Shown piece by piece: positions 58,985 to 64,000 of a stretch of 64,000 nt of DNA. The translations under genes were made by a program, and so were the position numbers. Each line of letters begins with the position of its first letter. Position 1 is the first letter of the stretch. A model generated the notes under the pieces. It made no database searches. It was not told the origin of the DNA and saw only the letters and a list, made by a program, of their open reading frames with translations. Origin of the DNA: Nonomuraea soli (GTDB lineage: Bacteria > Actinomycetota > Actinomycetes > Streptosporangiales > Streptosporangiaceae). The stretch lies in the NCBI RefSeq assembly GCF_013761175.1, contig NZ_JACDUR010000001.1, positions 1,302,001 to 1,366,000 on the forward strand. The letters run 5' to 3'.

Positions 58985-60016
58985 TCAGGCCCGGGTCAGC
59001 ACGACTTTCAGCGCGCCCGTCTCCTGCGGTGCGGAGAACACCTCGTAGGCCTTCTCCATCTCCTCCATCGCGAAACGATGGGTGATGAACGGGGAGGCGT
59101 CGATACGCCCGGCGGCGATCATCGAGAGGAGGGTGGGCGTCGAATACGTGTCCACGAGCCCGGTCGTGATCGTGAGGTTGCGGATCCAGAGGTCCTCCAG
59201 GTGCAGCGTGGCCGGCTTGCCGTGGACGCCGATGTTGGCGACGTGCCCGCCCGGCCGGACCAGGCGCGTGCACAGCTCGAAGGTCTCCGGTACGCCGACC
59301 GCCTCGATGGCGACGTCGGCGCCCAGACCCGCGGTGAGGTCGGCGACCCGCTGGAGCGGATCGTCCTTGATCACGGTGTCCGCGCCGAACCGCGTGGCCG
59401 CCTCGAGCCGGGACTCGGCCAGGTCCACCGCGATGATCCGGCCGGGGGAGAAGAGGCGGGCGGCGGAGACGGCCGCCAGGCCGATGGGCCCTGCGCCCAC
59501 GACGACCACGGTGTCGCCCGGCGCCACGCGGCCGTTGAGCACGCCGACCTCGTAGGACGTCGGCAGGATGTCGGCGAGCATGAGCACGTGCTCGTCGCTG
59601 ACCCCTTCGGGCACGAGGTGGGTGGAGGTGTCGGCGTACGGCACGCGGACGTACTCCGCCTGCACGCCGTCGATGCGGTGGCCGAGGATCCAGCCGCCTC
59701 CACCGAGGCACTGCCCGAAGGAGCCGGTACGGCAGTAGCGGCAGCGCCCGCACGCCGTGATGCAGGACACGAGCACCCGGTCTCCGGGCTTACGGTCCGA
59801 GCCGGGGCCGGCCTCGACGACGGTGCCCACGGCCTCGTGGCCGAGGACACGACCGGGTCCGACGGTGGGCACGTCACCCTTCAGGATGTGCAGGTCCGTG
59901 CCGCAGATGGTGACGGCGTCCACGCGGACGATCGCGTCGGTCGCAGCCTGGATCCGCGGTTTCGGCACGTCCTGCCAGGAACGTTCACCGGGGCCGTGGT
60001 AGACGAGTGCTTTCAT
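58985..60016 (-). CDS. Zinc-dependent alcohol dehydrogenase family protein
   Basis: A 343-residue medium-chain dehydrogenase. TICGTDLHILKGDVP holds the catalytic zinc Cys, GHEAVGTVVEAGPGSD the His and Glu, and ACGRCRYCRTGSFGQC the four structural-zinc cysteines. VVGAGPIGLAAVSAARLF is the NAD(P)-binding glycine loop. Similar proteins act on threonine, short alcohols or formaldehyde. ATG 60016, one base from the stop of the CBS-BON gene, so it is cotranscribed with the CBS-BON set. Confidence 0.93.
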   Translation of the reverse strand: MKALVYHGPGERSWQDVPKPRIQAATDAIVRVDAVTICGTDLHILKGDVPTVGPGRVLGHEAVGTVVEAGPGSDRKPGDRVLVSCITACGRCRYCRTGSFGQCLGGGGWILGHRIDGVQAEYVRVPYADTSTHLVPEGVSDEHVLMLADILPTSYEVGVLNGRVAPGDTVVVVGAGPIGLAAVSAARLFSPGRIIAVDLAESRLEAATRFGADTVIKDDPLQRVADLTAGLGADVAIEAVGVPETFELCTRLVRPGGHVANIGVHGKPATLHLEDLWIRNLTITTGLVDTYSTPTLLSMIAAGRIDASPFITHRFAMEEMEKAYEVFSAPQETGALKVVLTRA

Positions 60017-60017
60017 G

Positions 60018-60716
60018 TCACGCTCCTCCGTACATCGGATAGTTCTGTGCCAGGTCGTTCGTCTTCCAGCCCAGCTCGTCTCGCAGGCCGACGACGCCGT
60101 CCACGTTCTCCGCGTGACGGGCGGCGAAGAGAGCCTGGCTGTACTTGTCGACCTGTCCGGTCAGGGTCACGATGCCGTCTGCCACCGCAACGTCGATCTT
60201 GGCGACGGCGTGCAGGGGCAGACCGCGGACCACCTCCTCCTTGATGGCCTGGTCGTCGCGGACGAAGACCCGGATCAGGTCGCGGCGGCTGACGATGCCG
60301 ATCAGCTTGCCGTCGGCGTCGACGACGGGCAGGCGCTTGATGCCGTGCCGGTCCATCAGGCGGGCGGCGGCCACGACGGGCGTGTCCCGGATGGTGACCA
60401 CGGCGGGGGAGGTCATCAGATCGCGCGCCGTCTCGCCGAGGGACTTGTCGTAGCCGCCGCGCTCGTGGTCGGTGAGATGCCGCAGCCGCGCGCGCAGGGG
60501 CGGGCGGTAGTCGTCGCCGTAGTACTGCTGCTTGAACTCCTCCTTGCGGAGCAGGTCGGCCTCGGAGATCACGCCGACGACGTGGTCGTCCGCGTCGATG
60601 ACGGGCACGCCGCTGACCGACGTCTGGATGAGCAACTCGGCCACCGTGTGAAAGGCGGCCTTCTCGTTGACGGCGACGACCTCGCAGGTCATCACGTCGT
60701 TGACCTTGACTCTCAT
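60018..60716 (-). CDS. CBS-pair plus BON domain protein 1
   Basis: A 232-residue protein. Two CBS motifs (about 1-60 with VKVNDVMTCEVVAVNEKAAF, about 95-155 with DLMTSPAVVTIRDTPVVAAA) bind adenine nucleotides; a BON domain (about 165-220) follows with KIDVAVADGIVTLTGQVDKY. An insert (LRHLTDHERGGYDKSLG) links the CBS motifs. CBS-BON proteins may sense energy state at membranes. The ATG overlaps the upstream stop (ATGA). Confidence 0.9.
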   Translation of the reverse strand: MRVKVNDVMTCEVVAVNEKAAFHTVAELLIQTSVSGVPVIDADDHVVGVISEADLLRKEEFKQQYYGDDYRPPLRARLRHLTDHERGGYDKSLGETARDLMTSPAVVTIRDTPVVAAARLMDRHGIKRLPVVDADGKLIGIVSRRDLIRVFVRDDQAIKEEVVRGLPLHAVAKIDVAVADGIVTLTGQVDKYSQALFAARHAENVDGVVGLRDELGWKTNDLAQNYPMYGGA

Positions 60717-61315
60717 GGAATTCTCCTGTGCCTGACCCGGACGATGCCGGGCACGGTTCTGGCGATGACGTCGGCGATGCTGTCGGCGTAGGGGTTGCTC
60801 TGGCCGCTGAGTTCCGCGATGCCGTTGTGGACGTCGATCTCCCAGCGGGGCCCGAAGGGGTACTGCTCCCGCAGTGCGGCGGTGACGTCGTCGCGCAGGT
60901 CCTCGTCCGGACGGGCGAGCATGCCCATCAGGTCGCGGCGGCTGACGATGCCGACCAGCTTGTCGCCACGGGTCACCGGCAGGCTCTTGATCCGCTTGCC
61001 GACCATGAGGTCGACGGCGTAGGTGACGTCGGTGGTCTCGGAGACGGTGATCACGTGGCTGGTCATGACCTCGGCGACGGTGCGTGGAGGTGGTTCGTCG
61101 AGGCCGTGGACGGGGAGCGCGTGGGCGCGGGGGTCGGGTTCGAACTCGCCGCGCAGCAGGTCGAGTTCGCTGACGACGCCGACGACGCGTCCGGTGCGGT
61201 CGATGACGGGGGCGGCGGTGATGTTGCGCTGGTAGAGCAGCCGGATGGCGTGCCGTACCGAGTCGGTGGGGTGGACGGTGACGACCGGTCCGGTCATGAC
61301 CTCGCGGATGAGCAT
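60713..61315 (-). CDS. CBS-pair plus BON domain protein 2
   Basis: A 200-residue protein with the same plan: CBS 1 (MLIREVMTGPVVTVHPTDSV), a short acidic link, CBS 2 (VAEVMTSHVITVSETTDVTY), then BON (WEIDVHNGIAELSGQSNPYA). Shorter than its neighbours. ATG 61315 begins the domain; the open frame upstream runs into the preceding gene and is not used. GGGAAG lies upstream. Stop overlaps the next gene's ATG. Confidence 0.9.
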   Translation of the reverse strand: MLIREVMTGPVVTVHPTDSVRHAIRLLYQRNITAAPVIDRTGRVVGVVSELDLLRGEFEPDPRAHALPVHGLDEPPPRTVAEVMTSHVITVSETTDVTYAVDLMVGKRIKSLPVTRGDKLVGIVSRRDLMGMLARPDEDLRDDVTAALREQYPFGPRWEIDVHNGIAELSGQSNPYADSIADVIARTVPGIVRVRHRRIP

Positions 61316-61317
61316 GG

Positions 61318-62001
61318 CTACTTCCCGCCCCAGGTGGGTGTGTCGTCCTCGTACCAGGTGAGCTCGCTGATCAGATCGACGACGCCGTTGACTCGTGCGC
61401 TCATGCGGGCGGCGATCTCGGTCTCGCTGCGGCGGTCCATGCGCCCGCTGAGGGTCACGATGCCGCCATGGACGCTGACGCTGACGCGGGAGGTGTCGAC
61501 CCACAGTGCGCGGCCGAGGATCTCGTCGCGGATCTCGCCGGCGATCTCCTCGTCCGGCCGGACGAAGACCTTGAGCAGGTCGCGGCGGCTGACGATGCCG
61601 ATCAGGCAGCCGTCGGCGTCGGTGACGGGCAGCCGTTTGACGCCGTGTTCGTCCATGAGCCTGGCGGCGGCGACGGTCGAGGCCTCGGCTTCGACGGTGA
61701 TCGCGGGTGTGGTCATGATCTGGAAGGCGTGGTCGCCGAGCGCCTTGCGCGGGGCGTCCCGGTGGCGTCGCCGTACACGCAGCGGGGGCTGGTATCCCTC
61801 GCGGTAGAACAGTTCGCGGAACTCCTCCTTGTAGAGCAGGTCGGCTTCGGAGACGATGCCGACGAGGCGCCCGTCGGCGTCCAGGACGGGGACGGAGCTC
61901 ACTTCGTGGGTGATGATCGCTTCGGCGACGTCCTTGAACGGCGTGCTGCCGTCCACCGAGACGACCTCACGGGTCATGACGTCTTTCACCTTGGTGCGCA
62001 T
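61318..62001 (-). CDS. CBS-pair plus BON domain protein 3
   Basis: A 227-residue paralogue closest to protein 1: both start VKVDVMTxE-like (here VKDVMTREVVSVDGSTPFKD) and share RLPVTDADGCLIGIVSRRDL, followed by a BON domain with VHGGIVTLSGRMDRRSE. Two CBS motifs and one BON domain as before. It follows the acyl-CoA synthetase gene by 17 bp. Three such genes in tandem indicate duplication and divergence within one operon. Confidence 0.9.
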   Translation of the reverse strand: MRTKVKDVMTREVVSVDGSTPFKDVAEAIITHEVSSVPVLDADGRLVGIVSEADLLYKEEFRELFYREGYQPPLRVRRRHRDAPRKALGDHAFQIMTTPAITVEAEASTVAAARLMDEHGVKRLPVTDADGCLIGIVSRRDLLKVFVRPDEEIAGEIRDEILGRALWVDTSRVSVSVHGGIVTLSGRMDRRSETEIAARMSARVNGVVDLISELTWYEDDTPTWGGK

Positions 62002-62018
62002 GGTTGTTCCTCCTTGGT

Positions 62019-64000
62019 TCAGCGCAGGTGGCGCAGCAGGGGTGAGGGGCGTGCCTCGCAGGGCGCCAGCCGGATCCGTACGTCGACGGCCGCCGCGCCG
62101 TGCGGGCTCACGATGATCGGGTTGAGGTCGAGTTCGGCGACCTCGGGCAGGTCGTCGAGCAACCTGCTGACGCGCATGACCTGGTCGGCCAGGGCCTCGA
62201 CGTCGGCGGGCGCGCTGCCGCGGTAGCCGTACAGCAACGGGGCGCAGCGCAGCTCGCCGATCATCTCGATGGCCTCGGCCCTGGTGAGAGGCGGGACGCG
62301 GAAGACTCGGTCGCCGAGGAGGTCGGCGGTGACGCCGCCCATGCCGACCATGACCAGCGGGCCGAAGGCGGGGTAGGAGACGCCGCCGACGATGACCTCG
62401 ACGCCGGGCGGGACCTGGTGCTGCACGATCGCGCCGGTCATCCCGGGCACGGAGGCGGCCATCTCCCGGTAGGCCTGCCGTACCTCCTCCTGCGTCCCCA
62501 GGCCGAGACGCACCCCGCCGACGTCGCTCTTGTGCACCGGGCCGGTGGCCTTCAGGACGGCCGGCAGCCCGATCAGGCCCGCGGCCTCCGCTGCGGTCTC
62601 CGGCCCGTCGACGCCGATGGTCTCGGCGACCATGACGCCGTAGCAGGACAGCAGCCGCGCCGTCAGGGCAGGATCGGCCCAGCAGCCGTCGGGATGAGTC
62701 TTCAGCGCCTCGCGTACGAGGTCACGAGCGGCGTGGTTCGGTTCCGGCAGGCTCGCCGCCGTGACGCGCCCGCGGGACTCGGCGTAGTCCGCGGCGCGGG
62801 CGAGCGCCGCGACAGCCTGCTCGGGAAAGGCATAGCTGGGCACCCGGCCGTCGATCAGGCCGTCGTGGCCGATGACGCACGCGACGACAGGGACGTCGAC
62901 CTGGCACGAGGCGATCACCTGGCGGGTGCGCTCCAGCCCGGAGCCGAAGGGCGGGGTGTAGACGACGAGGACCGCGTCGACCTCGGGGGCGAACGTCTCG
63001 ATGGCCTCACCGATCTGCTCGGCCGGAGCCTCGGCGGTCAGGTCCACGGGATTGCCCAGAGCCGCTCCGGCCGCTGCCTTGAACTTCCGGGAGGTGAGCT
63101 CCGGCACGATCAGGCCGTGCCGTTCGCAGGCGTCGGCCGCCATGGCCTCGGGGCCGCCGGAGTTGCCGATGATGGCGACGCGCCGCCCGCGGGGGAGCGG
63201 CTGGGAGGACAGCAGGCGGGCGGTGTCCAGGAGCTCGGCCACGCTGTCGAGGCGGATGACTCCGGAGGCCCGGACCAGAGCGTCGACGGCCAGGTCCGGT
63301 GTGGCGGCAGCGGCGGTGTGCGAGCGCACCGCGCGGTCTCCCGAGTCCGACCGGCCGCTCTTGACCAGCAGGATCGGCTTCTTGGCCGACACGCGCCCGG
63401 CGATGCGCAGGAACTTGCGCGGGTTGCCGAAGGACTCCAGGTAGAGCGCGATGACGTCGGTGTCCGGGTCGTCCTCCCAGTACTCCAGCAGGTCGTTGCC
63501 GCTGACGTCGGCCTTGTTGCCGACCGAGACGAAGGTGGAGACCGGCAGCCGGTCCAGGATGGCGGCGCCGACCGCGCCGGACTGCGACATGAGCGCCACC
63601 CTGCCGGGCGCCGGCTCGAGGGGCAGGAAGGTGGCGTTGAGGCCGATGGCGGTGTTCAGGATGCCCAGGCAGTTGGGGCCGATCAGGCGCATGCCGGCGG
63701 TCCGGCAGATCTTCAGCAGCTCGGCCTCGCCGCCGTTGCCCGCCTCGGCGAAGCCGGCCGACAGCACGACCAGGCCGGCGACCTGCGCCTCGGCGCAGTC
63801 CCTCGCCACGTCGAGCACGTGCCTGGCGGGGACGGCGATGACCGCCAGGTCCACCGGTCCCGGCACGGATCGCAGGTCCGGGTAGCAGGTGTCGGAGCGG
63901 GGGTTGATCGGGTGGATCGGCCCCGCGAAGCCGCCGTCGCGCAGGTTGCGGACCACCCGGTGACCGACGCTCGACGGGTCACGGCCCGCGCCGATCACCG
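62019..64000 (-). CDS. NDP-forming acetate/acyl-CoA synthetase family protein, 5' end outside window
   Basis: At least 659 residues. The visible part begins inside a CoA-binding Rossmann domain (PSSVGHRVVRNLRDGGFAGP), followed by CoA-ligase domains with GPNCLGILN and MSQSGAVGAAILDRL. The phospho-His lies in VRSHTAAAATPD. An ATP-grasp domain (about 440-655) ends with LDLNPIIVSPHG. It forms acyl-CoA with ATP or ADP, or is the CoA-ligase half of a Pat-like lysine acetyltransferase; a GNAT domain could lie upstream beyond the window. First visible gene of the CBS-BON operon. Confidence 0.9.
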   Translation of the reverse strand, partial: VIGAGRDPSSVGHRVVRNLRDGGFAGPIHPINPRSDTCYPDLRSVPGPVDLAVIAVPARHVLDVARDCAEAQVAGLVVLSAGFAEAGNGGEAELLKICRTAGMRLIGPNCLGILNTAIGLNATFLPLEPAPGRVALMSQSGAVGAAILDRLPVSTFVSVGNKADVSGNDLLEYWEDDPDTDVIALYLESFGNPRKFLRIAGRVSAKKPILLVKSGRSDSGDRAVRSHTAAAATPDLAVDALVRASGVIRLDSVAELLDTARLLSSQPLPRGRRVAIIGNSGGPEAMAADACERHGLIVPELTSRKFKAAAGAALGNPVDLTAEAPAEQIGEAIETFAPEVDAVLVVYTPPFGSGLERTRQVIASCQVDVPVVACVIGHDGLIDGRVPSYAFPEQAVAALARAADYAESRGRVTAASLPEPNHAARDLVREALKTHPDGCWADPALTARLLSCYGVMVAETIGVDGPETAAEAAGLIGLPAVLKATGPVHKSDVGGVRLGLGTQEEVRQAYREMAASVPGMTGAIVQHQVPPGVEVIVGGVSYPAFGPLVMVGMGGVTADLLGDRVFRVPPLTRAEAIEMIGELRCAPLLYGYRGSAPADVEALADQVMRVSRLLDDLPEVAELDLNPIIVSPHGAAAVDVRIRLAPCEARPSPLLRHLR

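Overview
The window is very GC-rich actinobacterial chromosome. GTG starts are common, genes overlap tightly (ATGA, GTGA and TGATG junctions), and the gene content includes ANTAR and SigB/SigF-type regulators, DtxR/IdeR-type iron boxes, roadblock proteins and a PucR-linked proline catabolism locus. This fits a soil actinomycete, plausibly Streptosporangiales (Nonomuraea-like). The genus is an inference from style and content, not a database result.

Layout. 1-2218: end of a family-5 (peptide-type) ABC importer. 2272-8150: a secreted Pro/Thr-rich protein, a cyclase/TPP-enzyme pair, a PTS-type dihydroxyacetone kinase operon (dhaKLM) and a PlsC-like acyltransferase. 8176-14634: Ser/Thr kinase, MFS exporter with divergent ArsR-type regulator, M81 (MlrC-like) peptidase, secreted intradiol dioxygenase with a chitin-binding-like tail, GlxA-type regulator, small membrane protein. 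14609-27857: an iron-acquisition block with three IdeR-like boxes: siderophore-interacting reductase, siderophore ABC importer (ATPase, lipoprotein, fused double permease), a membrane-anchored NACHT NTPase in the same operon, a heterodimeric ABC exporter, and a diaminopropionate-ammonia-lyase-like enzyme with a two-repeat partner.

27850-39210 is the most interesting region. A seven-gene-scale carbohydrate locus encodes a sugar ABC importer followed in the same operon by three secreted proteins: a spherulation-specific family 4 (GH135/Sph3-like) protein, a GH114 (Ega3/TM1410-like) protein and a DUF4874/DUF4832 protein. All three carry versions of one accessory module. A ROK regulator and a divergent Gfo/Idh/MocA dehydrogenase follow, and a shared 10-bp motif lies in front of the importer and between regulator and dehydrogenase. 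Together this looks like a system that cuts extracellular galactosamine-containing polysaccharide (as in fungal galactosaminogalactan or Pel-like matrices) and imports the products.

39356-46883: a DUF4388-like protein with two roadblock proteins, CsbD with a stress-type promoter, proline to glutamate catabolism (P5C dehydrogenase, proline dehydrogenase, PucR regulator) and an AAA ATPase. 46924-54373: PaiB-like protein, glycosyltransferase, and a stress-signalling block (PAS-GAF-PP2C phosphatase, GAF-ANTAR protein, STAS antagonist, SigB/SigF-type sigma, RsbW-like kinase, NDH-2). 54443-56277: small membrane protein and two proteins sharing a C-terminal domain, one with an Asp/His-rich 12-residue repeat.

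56357-58285: HTH protein, tRNA-Pro(GGG), then the scar of an integrated element (broken tyrosine integrase, DUF2637 remnant, truncated metallo-beta-lactamase-fold gene). 58345-64000: a coupled operon reading leftwards with an NDP-forming acyl-CoA synthetase (cut by the window end), three CBS-BON proteins and a zinc alcohol dehydrogenase, followed by a universal stress protein, a set that resembles hypoxia/dormancy regulons of actinobacteria.
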